Origin: Archangium violaceum
GTDB lineage: Bacteria; Myxococcota; Myxococcia; Myxococcales; Myxococcaceae
Direction: 5' to 3'
Length of the DNA: 64,000 nucleotides
NCBI RefSeq assembly: GCF_016887565.1
Contig: NZ_CP069396.1
Location: 9,034,001-9,098,000, forward strand
Shown here: positions 54,423 through 62,929 of the stretch, one piece after another
Layout of the letters: every line of letters begins with the position of its first letter
Position numbering within the stretch: position 1 is the stretch's first letter
Notes under the pieces: generated by a model
What the model saw: only the letters and a program-made list of their open reading frames with translations
What the model was told of the DNA's origin: nothing
Database searches by the model: none
Translations under genes and position numbers: made by a program

Positions 54423-54860
54423 TCAGCCTCCCTGGCTGAGGTGATCGAAGAGGCCCTCGGGGTCGATGACCGCCACGTCGCGCTGGGCGCTGCGAGCGGG
54501 CCCGCGCAGGTGCAGGTGCACCCCGTTGGCGCCCAGGGGCTCCAGGCGGCCGTCCACCTGGGACACCCCGGCCACCCGGCTGGCGGTGAGGGCCAGCGTG
54601 CCGCGCCCCAACCGCACCAGCACGGCGCGGCGGGTGGGCTCGCTCTCCCCGGACACCAGCATCCCCATGTCCACCACGGGGATGACCTCCCCGCGGTGGG
54701 CGAAGACTCCCAGCAGGTGCCCGGGAGCTCCGGGCACCCGCGTCAGCTCGGGGAAGCTGACGACTTCCGCCGCGCACTCAGCGGGCACGGCGTACCAGCT
54801 GCTGCCACAGGCAAACACGAGGTAGGACTGCCGCGTCGTCTCGGTCTCGGTCGAGGCCAT
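54423..54860 (-). CDS. cheW: CheW coupling protein
   Basis: 145 residues: YLVFACGSSWYAVPAECAAEVV, then the loop VPGAPGHLLGVFAHRGEVIPVVDMG, the standard CheW pattern. It bridges MCPs to CheA. First gene of the seven-gene chemosensory operon, so its upstream gap to 54888 must carry the operon promoter unless transcription comes through from the Pal-like gene. Confidence 0.92.
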   Translation of the reverse strand: MASTETETTRQSYLVFACGSSWYAVPAECAAEVVSFPELTRVPGAPGHLLGVFAHRGEVIPVVDMGMLVSGESEPTRRAVLVRLGRGTLALTASRVAGVSQVDGRLEPLGANGVHLHLRGPARSAQRDVAVIDPEGLFDHLSQGG

Positions 54861-54887
54861 TTCGCGCGCAGCCTACCTCATACCCGG

Positions 54888-55649
54888 CTAGCGCACGAAC
54901 TCGACGCGACGGTTGGTTGCCCAGGACTCCTCGTCGGCGCCCTGCGCGGCCGGCCGGTTCTCGCCGTAGCCCACCGTCTTCAGCGAGCCGGCGGGCAGGC
55001 CCAGGTCCACCAGGTACTTCTTCACCGAGGCGGCGCGCTTCTGGGACAGCTGGAGGTTGTACTCCTCGGTGCCACGCTCGTCCGCATGCCCGGCGAGCTG
55101 GATGGTGCCCTTGACGCCAGTGCTCTTGATGCACTGGGCCAGCTCGCTCAGCCGCGTCTGGTCCTCGGAGGTGAGGGAGGCCTCGTTGAAGCCGAAGCGC
55201 AGCGGCTCCCAGTTGCACTCACCGGCCTGGGCGGCGGCGGCCACGCACTTGTTGCCCTGGCACTCCTGGCCCTCGCCGCAGTCCGTGTTGGACACGCAGG
55301 CGCCGGGAGGCAGCGCGCAGCGGCCCTTCTGGCACTCCTGGGGCGCCTGGCACGGCGTGGTGGCGCTGCACTGCGGCGCCGAGCACTTGCCGGCCTCGCA
55401 GATCTGCCCACCCTGGCACTGCTCGTCACGCGAGCACTCGGGGCCCTTCGGCACGCACTTGTTGCCCTGGCACGCGAAGCCCTCCTTGCAGTTGGCGTCG
55501 GTGGAGCACTCCTGGCAGGTGCCATTGACACAGACCTCGCCCTTCTCCTGGCAGGTCTCGTCGCTCTTGCAGTTGGGGTACGTCGGCGGACAACCAGCCA
55601 GCACCGCCACGGCGAGGGCCAGCCCCGCGACCATTGAAATCCGACGCAT
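54888..55649 (-). CDS. Pal-like OmpA-domain lipoprotein with Cys-rich repeats
   Basis: 253 residues, GGAGGA before ATG. Lipobox V-L-A-G-C. Residues 25-145 are Cys-rich repeats (CxxDxxC...GxxCxxxKC, such as CSRDEQCQGGQICEAGKC). The OmpA domain (residues about 150-253) has GHADERGTEEYNLQLSQKRA and NRRVEFV, so it binds peptidoglycan. Pal-type tether with a surface module; such Cys repeats are common in myxobacterial proteins. Confidence 0.9.
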   Translation of the reverse strand: MRRISMVAGLALAVAVLAGCPPTYPNCKSDETCQEKGEVCVNGTCQECSTDANCKEGFACQGNKCVPKGPECSRDEQCQGGQICEAGKCSAPQCSATTPCQAPQECQKGRCALPPGACVSNTDCGEGQECQGNKCVAAAAQAGECNWEPLRFGFNEASLTSEDQTRLSELAQCIKSTGVKGTIQLAGHADERGTEEYNLQLSQKRAASVKKYLVDLGLPAGSLKTVGYGENRPAAQGADEESWATNRRVEFVR

Positions 55650-55824
55650 TCTTCCTCCAAAAAAGATGTCGTCCAACGGACGAGTCAGCCGGCCCGCGTC
55701 TAGCCCGCACTGGAACGCTGAGTCAAAGCCTTTTGGCCCCGCCGGAAGGTTCCGATTCAGGGCCACCACCGACGTGCATCGGACCGAAGCGCCTAATCCG
55801 ACCCATCAGGCGGGCTTTACCCGT

Positions 55825-56055
55825 TCAGCGCTCGGCCTCCTTGGAGCCGACGACGGTCAGGTTCATGCCGATCTGCACCGACAGCGGCTTGCCGTCGACG
55901 GTGACGGTCGTCTTGCCGTTGATGTACCAGCCGAACGAGCCGGTCGAGAACGCCTTCACCTCGGCGATCATCTCCTGGCCGTTGATTGTCACCTTCAGCG
56001 GCTCGGCCTTCTCTTGGAACTGCGACAGCGAAACGGGACAGGGGGACTTGGCCAT
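55825..56055 (-). CDS. small conserved-looking protein
   Basis: 76 residues, starting MAKSPCPVSLSQF. Predicted small beta-barrel: EPLKVTINGQEMIAEVKAFS, then TGSFGWYINGKTTVTVDG and PLSVQIGMNLTVVGSKE. No signal or membrane segment. It resembles short uncharacterised myxobacterial proteins. Function unknown. Confidence 0.65.
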   Translation of the reverse strand: MAKSPCPVSLSQFQEKAEPLKVTINGQEMIAEVKAFSTGSFGWYINGKTTVTVDGKPLSVQIGMNLTVVGSKEAER

Positions 56056-56279
56056 GGGGCGCGGAAACTAGCACTGGGAGAGCGAGCCGGGCCACAGGCG
56101 CGTAAAGGCCCGCCCCGCCCAGCATCGGCCGGCCGGGCCCCGGGCGGCCGTCCTGGAGATGGCTCATCCCACCAGACCTCCTGGCATGTCGGACTCCCCC
56201 TGGCAGGTTTTCCCCCGGAACCACCATCCTCACACCACGGGATGGAGGATGAGGGGACTGCCCGGAAGGAAGGTGCCGA

Positions 56280-58667
56280 TTGCCCCAGAGTGTCCACGGT
56301 GTTCCTGGAGAATGGGAACCCAGGGGAGAGCGCCCGCTGGCGGAAGAAGAGGTGGAGCCAGGGCAACTGGCCCTGCTGATGCTGACGCAAGGCGAGGATG
56401 GGGCCATGTCGGGCCTGGATGCCCGGGGTCATGTCCAGCTGTGGAGCCGGAGCGCCCAGGAGCTCACCGGACATGTGGTGGCGGACGTGGTGGGCGAGCC
56501 CCTCTCGGTCCTCTACGTGCCCGACGCACGGGAGCAGGCGGAGCGGGCGCTGCGGCGCGCCGCACAGGAGGGACGCAGCGAGGAGGTGGGCTGGCGGGTG
56601 AGACGGGACGGCACCCGCTTCCGGGCCCGGCAGATCCTCACCGCCCTGCATGACCCGGATGGTCGGCTGGTCGGCTTCGCCTGTGCCCTGCGGCCCATGG
56701 AGTCCCGGGGCGAGCAGGAGGAGCGGCAGCTCAGCCACGAGCAGGCCGCGCGCGCGCGGGCCGAGGCCATCCTGGAACAGCTCGCAGATGCCTTCATCGT
56801 CGTGGACCCGGAGCAGCGGCTCACCTACGTCAACCGCCGCGCGACGGAGGTGCTGCGCTGCCCGCGAGAGCAGCTGCTCGGCCAGCGGCTGGACGAGCTG
56901 CTCCCCTCGGACGAGCCGGGCGGGCTGGTGCAGGCCACCCGTCAGCTCCTGGCCGGGCAGTCCGCCGTGGACTGCGAGCTGGACCTGGCGGGCACCTGGT
57001 TCGCCTGTCACCTCAGCACCTCGAGCGAGGGCGTCTCCATCTACCTGCGGGACGTGACGGAGCGGAAGAAGGCGGAGCAGGTGCAGAGCCGCCTCACGAC
57101 CATCATCGAGGCCACCCCGGACATGGTGGGGATCGCCGACGCGCAGGGCCGGGGCCTCTACCTCAACCGCGCGGGCCGGCGCATGGTGGGACTGAGCGAG
57201 ACGGACGACGCCAGCCTCTGGCGCCTGGCCTCATCGCACTCGCCCAAGGCCGCCTGGCGCCTGCTCACCGAGGGGGTGTCCACCGCGGTGCGCGAGGGCG
57301 CGTGGACGGGAGAGACGGTCCTGCGCACCCCGGATGGCCGGGAGATGCCCATCTCCCAGGTGCTGCTGGCACACCGGGACGCGAACGGCCGGCTGGAGAT
57401 GCTCTCCACCATCATGCGCGACATCTCGGACCGCAAGCGCGCCGAGGAGTCGCAGCAATTCCTCTCCGACGCCAGCCGGGTGCTGGTGGCCGCGCTGGAG
57501 TACGAGGCCACGCTCCAGAGCCTGGCCCGGCTCATCGTCCCCCGCCTGGCCGACTGCTGCCTGGTGGCGATGCTCGAGGGCGATGAATTGCGCCGCGTCG
57601 CCATGGCGCACAAGGATCCAGCCCAGGAGCCGCTGCTGGCCTACCTGGAACGGCTCCCGGTGCAGCCGAACGCGGCGGTGGGCGTGCAGGCCGTGGTGCG
57701 CACCGGCAAGCCGGAGCTCGTCCCCGAGGTCACCGACGCCTTCCTCTGGGCAACGACGGACAACGACGCGTACTACTCCATCCTGCAGCAGCTCGGCTGG
57801 CGCTCGACGCTGACCATCCCGCTCGTCGCGCGCGGACGCACGCTCGGGGCCTTCATCCTCGCCTACACGAACTCGGGCCGGCGCTACGGCCCCGCGGAGC
57901 TCGTGCTGGCCGAGGCGCTCGCGGCCCGCGCCGCCCTGGCCATCGACAACGCCCGGCTCTACCGGGCGTCCCAGCGAGCCACCGAGGCCCGCGACGAGGT
58001 GCTGGCCATCGTCTCGCACGATCTGCGCAACCCCCTCAACGTCATCTCCCTGGCGGCCAGCCGCCTCCAGCGGCCCCACTCCATCGAGGACACGGAGGTG
58101 TGGCGCAAACAGCTCGAGGTCATCCGCCGCTCGGCGGATCGGGCCGTCCACCTCATCCAGGATCTGCTCGACGCGACGAAGGTGGACGCGGGGCGGTTCA
58201 CGGTGGAGCGGCGCCTGGAAGAGGTCGGGGGCCTGCTGGACGAGGCCGTGGAGCTGCACCGGCCACTGGCCGAGGCCCGCTCGCTCCGGTTGGAGCGCCT
58301 GGTGGAGGACGGGCTCCCCCCGGTGATGGCGGATCGCGGCCGGGTGCTGCAGGTGTTCTCCAACCTCATCGGCAACGCCCTGCGCTTCACGCCCGCGGGA
58401 GGCAGCATCACCCTCGAGGCCAGGCGCGAGGAGCAGGCGGTGCGCATCTCGGTCGTCGACACGGGGCCGGGAATACCCTCCGAGTACCTGCCCCACCTCT
58501 TCGAGCGCTTCTGGCAGGCGAAGGAGGGAGCGCGGGAGGGAGCGGGGCTGGGACTGCCCATCGCCCGTGGAATCGTCGAGGCCCATGGCGGCCGCATCGA
58601 CGTGGCGAGCACTCCAGGACACGGCAGCACCTTCTCCTTCACCCTGCCGGTGGCGGAGCCGATTTGA
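56280..58667 (+). CDS. multi-PAS/GAF sensor histidine kinase
   Basis: 795 residues if begun at 56280; 56379 (MLTQGEDG) or 56406 (MSGLDARG, with AGGCGAGG upstream) are likelier starts. Three PAS domains (ending CALRPMESR, YLRDVTERK, IMRDISDRK), a GAF domain (about 400-570), HisKA with SHDLRNPL, and HATPase with LIGNALRFT, DTGPGIP and GLGLPIARGI. Cytoplasmic and orphan: no regulator is adjacent. A hairpin terminator follows. Confidence 0.92.
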   Translation: MPQSVHGVPGEWEPRGERPLAEEEVEPGQLALLMLTQGEDGAMSGLDARGHVQLWSRSAQELTGHVVADVVGEPLSVLYVPDAREQAERALRRAAQEGRSEEVGWRVRRDGTRFRARQILTALHDPDGRLVGFACALRPMESRGEQEERQLSHEQAARARAEAILEQLADAFIVVDPEQRLTYVNRRATEVLRCPREQLLGQRLDELLPSDEPGGLVQATRQLLAGQSAVDCELDLAGTWFACHLSTSSEGVSIYLRDVTERKKAEQVQSRLTTIIEATPDMVGIADAQGRGLYLNRAGRRMVGLSETDDASLWRLASSHSPKAAWRLLTEGVSTAVREGAWTGETVLRTPDGREMPISQVLLAHRDANGRLEMLSTIMRDISDRKRAEESQQFLSDASRVLVAALEYEATLQSLARLIVPRLADCCLVAMLEGDELRRVAMAHKDPAQEPLLAYLERLPVQPNAAVGVQAVVRTGKPELVPEVTDAFLWATTDNDAYYSILQQLGWRSTLTIPLVARGRTLGAFILAYTNSGRRYGPAELVLAEALAARAALAIDNARLYRASQRATEARDEVLAIVSHDLRNPLNVISLAASRLQRPHSIEDTEVWRKQLEVIRRSADRAVHLIQDLLDATKVDAGRFTVERRLEEVGGLLDEAVELHRPLAEARSLRLERLVEDGLPPVMADRGRVLQVFSNLIGNALRFTPAGGSITLEARREEQAVRISVVDTGPGIPSEYLPHLFERFWQAKEGAREGAGLGLPIARGIVEAHGGRIDVASTPGHGSTFSFTLPVAEPI

Positions 58668-58972
58668 AGGATCCGGGCACCGGCGTGGGATGAAATCACC
58701 GCGCCGGTGCCGCTTTCTTCAAAGAACGGGAAGTCCCCTTCAATCACAGGCGTCTATTACTAGCCGCGCCAATGCCAGGCATCCTGGCGGTGAGCGTGAC
58801 GGGCGGCGGTAGCAACGACTCCTCTCGCTCCCCCGTATGCCAGACGAAGCTCGGGACGAGCCTCTCATCGGGCCCAGGGACAGCCACGAGGCGGACCTTC
58901 ACGCTCCGTGATTCGCGATGCATACCTTAGAGGTTTTGCCCTTCAGCATGTAGAGACCCGGGAGAGACGGAC
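58668..58972. other. 305-base gap after the sensor kinase
   Basis: Apart from the hairpin at 58676-58720 nothing is recognised. The stretch next to 58973 carries AGAGACGGAC before the methyltransferase start and probably its promoter. Confidence 0.4.
58676..58720 (+). terminator. probable terminator of the sensor kinase gene
   Basis: GGCACCGGCG, 16-base loop, CGCCGGTGCC: a perfect 10-bp stem followed by CGCTTTCTTC. The T-tract is interrupted, so termination may be partial or rho-assisted. Confidence 0.5.
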
Positions 58973-59989
58973 ATGCAAGAGTTCATCCGAGTGGAAGGCG
59001 TGGAGCGGGGAGACCATGAGGTCGGACTGGTCGAGCAGCGGCCATTGGGCCTCCTGGGGGATGGGTGGGCCTTCCATCGGAATGGGCTGGACCAGGCCTG
59101 TGACGCGCTCGCGCGTGGCGAGGCCCGGAGGGGCATGCAGCTCCTGTTCTCCACGCTGGGACATGCGCGCTCCGTGCTGGATGGCGAGGACTGGAAACAG
59201 TTCTGCCGCGCCTGTCTCACGCACCCGCTCCGGGAGCTCGTGCACCAGGATCCCATCGCCCGCCGCAGCTTCGCGAGACCGCGAGGCTACGCGGGAGACG
59301 CGGTGCTCCTCGATCTCATGTACCAGACCGAGATGCCGGAGCGGGCCCGCGCCTCGAAGCTGGGACAGGAGCTCTGCCAGTTCATGTACGAGCAGCCGAG
59401 TGCCGTCAGCCTCCGCGGGAGGAGGGACCTGCTGGCCCGGCGGATCAACGAGCTCTCGGAGGATGTCTCGGACGCACGCGTCCTCTCGCTGGCCTGCGGA
59501 CACCTGCGGGAAGCCCACCTCTCCCAGGCCGTGCGAGAGCGGCGGCTCGGCCGGTTCCTGGCGGTCGATCAGGATCCGAAGAGCCTGGCGGTGGTCCAGC
59601 GCGAGCTGGTGCCGCTCGGTGTCGAGGCGATCCCCGGCTCCGTGAAGGCGGTGCTGAAGGGGCAGCTGGCCTTCTCCGACCTGGACTTCATCTACGCGGC
59701 GGGCCTCTACGACTACCTGCCCCAGTCCATCGCCATCCGGCTGACCCGGCTGCTCTTCTCGATGCTGCGCCCCGGCGGAAAGCTGCTGCTGGCCAACTAC
59801 GTCGACACCACCTTCGACGCCGGCTGCAAGGCCTACATGGAAGCCTTCATGGACTGGTGGCTCATCTACCGGGATGAGCACGAGGTGCGCGAGTGGCTCC
59901 AGGACATCCCCCGGAGCGAGCTGGCCACCCACCGGCTCTTCCGGGACGAGGTCGGCAACCTCATCTACCTCGAGGCCGTGCGCCGCTGA
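58973..59989 (+). CDS. SAM-dependent methyltransferase, PhcB-like
   Basis: 338 residues. An N-terminal helical region contains FARPRGYAGDAVLLDLMY, a pattern seen in PhcB-type methyltransferases that make hydroxy-fatty-acid methyl esters. A Rossmann domain follows (VLSLACGHLREAHLS, FLAVDQDPKSLAV, LDFIYAAGLYDYL, LRPGGKLLLANY). Substrate not certain; a signalling-lipid role is inference. Single gene. Confidence 0.7.
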   Translation: MQEFIRVEGVERGDHEVGLVEQRPLGLLGDGWAFHRNGLDQACDALARGEARRGMQLLFSTLGHARSVLDGEDWKQFCRACLTHPLRELVHQDPIARRSFARPRGYAGDAVLLDLMYQTEMPERARASKLGQELCQFMYEQPSAVSLRGRRDLLARRINELSEDVSDARVLSLACGHLREAHLSQAVRERRLGRFLAVDQDPKSLAVVQRELVPLGVEAIPGSVKAVLKGQLAFSDLDFIYAAGLYDYLPQSIAIRLTRLLFSMLRPGGKLLLANYVDTTFDAGCKAYMEAFMDWWLIYRDEHEVREWLQDIPRSELATHRLFRDEVGNLIYLEAVRR

Positions 59990-60114
59990 GACTGCGGGCC
60001 GTCACCCTCCTGGAGGAGGTGGATGTTCCGCCGCGAACCGGAGCGTCGTTCCCACGCGAGGGTTGTTTCATTCTCTGCACGTGCGGAGATTCGAGGCGGG
60101 GGGAGGGAACCGGC

Positions 60115-61668
60115 ATGCGGCCATGGAAGCGAGGTGGGTGGACGTTGCTGGTGAGCCTGGTGCTGGCGTTGCTGCCGGGCACCAGCCGGGCCGCGTTCGA
60201 CCTGGGCGATGCGTGCAGGCTGGTGGACTTCCCGAAGGGAAACAAGAAGCTCCGCAAACCTCCCCAGTGGTTCATGGCGCAGATCGCGGACAGGGATCGG
60301 CTCGAGCTGGTCACCGACCCGGGAAAGCGGCCCCCCGGCTATCCGTGCGCGTTCAAGTTCACCGTCAAACCGGGCGACAGGCCCGTGGGCGGAAGCGAGC
60401 GCGCGGAGCTGTCCCAAAGCGATGTGACCCCCCTGGGCGAAGGCACGGAGCTCTACTACCGCTGGAGCACGATGTTCGATCCGTCGACCCTGCCCGAGGG
60501 GCCCGAGAAGGAGAAGATCAAGAGTCTGGTCTTCACCCAGTGGCACCACACGGGGAAGAGGCCCTCGGAGATCTCGGGCGCGCCGCCCATGGCGCTCGAG
60601 GTTCGCAAGCGCAAACCGCGGGAGGGGGGTGGATACTTCCTGGCGCTCATCGTCCGCCAGCATGGCAACCATGACGCGCCCCCGCTCTGGACCCACCCGG
60701 TGGAGCCCGGGAAATGGTACGACTTCACGGTCCACGTCCGGCTCTCCACCGGGAAGAACGGGCTCGTCGAGCTGTGGTGCAACGGCGAGCACTTCCGGAA
60801 GGACAACATCCAGACGCTGTATCCGGGGACTCCCTACGTCTATGTGAAACAGGGGTTGTACCGGAACAACGGCATCGGAACGGTCAACGTCGTCTACCAC
60901 TCCCCGATGTTGACGGGCTCCACCCTGGAGCAGGTGCGGAGCGGCGCTCCCCTTCCACCCCCGCCACCACCCACCGAGGAAAAACCGGAGGCCCCCGCTC
61001 CAGGCACTCCTACCCCGGCCTGGAGCGGCGACTTCTCCACCGGAGACCTGTCCCAATGGACCAAGGTCCAGAGCCAGGATCAGCGCCCGGGCACGGAGCG
61101 GGTGAAGGTCGAGGGAATGCCGGCCCCGCTGGGCGGGCTGAAGCACGCGGCGAGGTTCACCGTCCTCCCCGGGGACAAGGTCGAGAACGGAAACCGGAGC
61201 CAGGTGCTCCGGTCGGATGTCCTCCAGAAGGAGGGCAGCGAGGCCTTCTACGGGTGGGCCACGTTCTTCCCCCAGGACTACCCCTCGACGCCCGAATGGC
61301 AGGTGCTGGTCTCCTGGACTCCCATCTCCGGAGCCACCGCGGCTCCGGTGGTGCTCGAGACCCGGGGCGACCGCATCCAACTCCGGCTCAGCTCCAGGAA
61401 CGAGCCGCTGTGGAGCGCGCCGCTCCAGCGTGGGAGCTGGCAGCGGTTCGTCATCCACCTCGGGTTCTCGGAGCAGCCCACCCAGGGCTTCGTCGAGCTG
61501 TGGCACAACGACCAGCAGGTGCTTGCCCGGACTCCCGCGCGGACCGGCACCGACGTGTACATCAAGCTCGGGTTGAACCGGGCGCCGAACATCACGGTGC
61601 CCAGCACCGTGTTTCACACGGGAATGAAGCGGGGCAACACCCGGGAGGAGGTTGCCCCACTGCCGTAG
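60115..61668 (+). CDS. secreted protein with two polysaccharide-lyase-like domains
   Basis: 517 residues from MRPWKRGGW, with GGGGGAGGG before ATG. Signal peptide ending SRAAF. Two jelly-roll domains (residues about 45-270 and 310-515) separated by a Pro-rich linker. Both have the heparin-lyase-I-like pattern: RAELSQSDV or RSQVLRSDV, ...YYRWSTMF or YGWATFF, then ELWCNGEHF or ELWHNDQQV. The domains are diverged copies. Probably degrades acidic polysaccharide. Confidence 0.8.
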   Translation: MRPWKRGGWTLLVSLVLALLPGTSRAAFDLGDACRLVDFPKGNKKLRKPPQWFMAQIADRDRLELVTDPGKRPPGYPCAFKFTVKPGDRPVGGSERAELSQSDVTPLGEGTELYYRWSTMFDPSTLPEGPEKEKIKSLVFTQWHHTGKRPSEISGAPPMALEVRKRKPREGGGYFLALIVRQHGNHDAPPLWTHPVEPGKWYDFTVHVRLSTGKNGLVELWCNGEHFRKDNIQTLYPGTPYVYVKQGLYRNNGIGTVNVVYHSPMLTGSTLEQVRSGAPLPPPPPPTEEKPEAPAPGTPTPAWSGDFSTGDLSQWTKVQSQDQRPGTERVKVEGMPAPLGGLKHAARFTVLPGDKVENGNRSQVLRSDVLQKEGSEAFYGWATFFPQDYPSTPEWQVLVSWTPISGATAAPVVLETRGDRIQLRLSSRNEPLWSAPLQRGSWQRFVIHLGFSEQPTQGFVELWHNDQQVLARTPARTGTDVYIKLGLNRAPNITVPSTVFHTGMKRGNTREEVAPLP

Positions 61669-61691
61669 CCCGGCGCAGGGGGAACCGTGCA

Positions 61692-62729
61692 TCAGGTCAG
61701 CACGCCGAGCGCGCGTTTGTAGTACGCCTCGCGGCTGGCGAGCCCGTTGTAACCGCCGTTGATGCGGCGGGTGACCTCACGGAAGTTGCCCGCATCCGCG
61801 TAGGTGTTGAGCTTGCGGCTGTTCCAGAACCAGGCCGCGGTACGGAAGCCCACGTCCGGGTCGGCGGCGCGGGTCGGGTTGTTCTCCAGGTCGATGCCCA
61901 GCGCCTTGCCCGCGGCACGGTAGTTGGAGCGGCCGGTGAGCTGGATGGGGCCACGGCCCTTGAAGCGCTTGCCGTCCCCCGGCCGTGTGTTGCCCAGGTC
62001 CTTGCGGCCCTCGTAGGCGGCACCGGAGGCGATCTCCTCCATGTAACGGAACTCGCCGCTCTCGTGGGCCAGCTGCGCGAGGAAGGCGGCCCGGCGCTTG
62101 GAGGTGTTGATGCTGGCCTCGGCCATGGCCTTGTTGAGGTGAGGCAGGTACTGCCCGGCCTTGGCTTGCGAGAGGTTGGGCATGATCTTGCGCAGTTGCG
62201 CGAGCGACACGCCGCCCTGGGTGCCGGGCACGGAGGGGCCGGGGCTGGTGGAGCCGCCGATCCTGGCACCGAGCTTCTTGAAGGCGGCGCGCGTCTTGGG
62301 CCCGTAATAGCCAGTGGCGGGCACACCATGAGCGGCCTGGAACGCCTTGAGCGCCACCTCGGTCCTGGGACCGAAGGTGCCCGGGCCCGTGTTCATCTCC
62401 GCTTGGGTGAGGTGGCCCGCCTTCACCAGGGCACGCTGGAGCAACTCGACGTCGTTGCCGCCAGCACCCTCCTTCAGGTCACCCGCGGGCAGGGTCAGTC
62501 CCGCCATGAGGCCACTGCTCGCCGAGGGTGTGCTCGGGCGGCTGGTGGGACGGCCACCCGGTGAGGGGCGAGGCTTCTCGATGCTGTCGGGGACGGTCAG
62601 CTTCTGCCCGACCGTGATGCGACTGGGGTCCTGGATGCCGTTGTCCCGGGCGAGCCTGGCAACGGTGGTGTGGAACTTCTTGGCGAGGGCCGACAAGGTG
62701 TCCCCGCTGCGAACGGAGTAGGTGCTCAC
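61692..62729 (-). CDS. LysM-PG-binding-GH19 hydrolase
   Basis: 345 residues, no signal peptide. LysM (residues 1-48, YSVRSGDTLSALAKKF), Pro/Ser linker, PG_binding_1 (about 85-155, NDVELLQRALVKAG), then a GH19 lysozyme/chitinase-type domain with catalytic Glu in AHESGEF and the substrate motif RGPIQLTGRSNY. Domain set is that of phage-like endolysins and secreted wall hydrolases. A lack of signal peptide suggests type VI, phage-tail-like or lysis-dependent release. Confidence 0.88.
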   Translation of the reverse strand: MSTYSVRSGDTLSALAKKFHTTVARLARDNGIQDPSRITVGQKLTVPDSIEKPRPSPGGRPTSRPSTPSASSGLMAGLTLPAGDLKEGAGGNDVELLQRALVKAGHLTQAEMNTGPGTFGPRTEVALKAFQAAHGVPATGYYGPKTRAAFKKLGARIGGSTSPGPSVPGTQGGVSLAQLRKIMPNLSQAKAGQYLPHLNKAMAEASINTSKRRAAFLAQLAHESGEFRYMEEIASGAAYEGRKDLGNTRPGDGKRFKGRGPIQLTGRSNYRAAGKALGIDLENNPTRAADPDVGFRTAAWFWNSRKLNTYADAGNFREVTRRINGGYNGLASREAYYKRALGVLT

Positions 62730-62929
62730 GGTGGGCCTCCTCTGAGTCCAAAGAGTCCATGGAGAAGGAGGGCCCCTGGAGCGGATGTGACGTGCGCTCG
62801 CCGTCCGTCTCCTCCCTCTCCGAGCGGATGTAGGACAAATCTGTACCCCCTTCGGAGTCGCCTCGGAGTGAACGGCCTGGGGCCCCGCGGCCCTTGAACG
62901 GCCAGCGGATTTCCGGAACGGTGCGCCCC

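Noticed and set aside
54046-54777. 5' extension of the second MCP gene
   Set aside because: It overlaps two CheW-type genes in another frame and reads low-complexity Arg/Gly-rich sequence; GTG 54045 overlapping the previous stop is the proper start.
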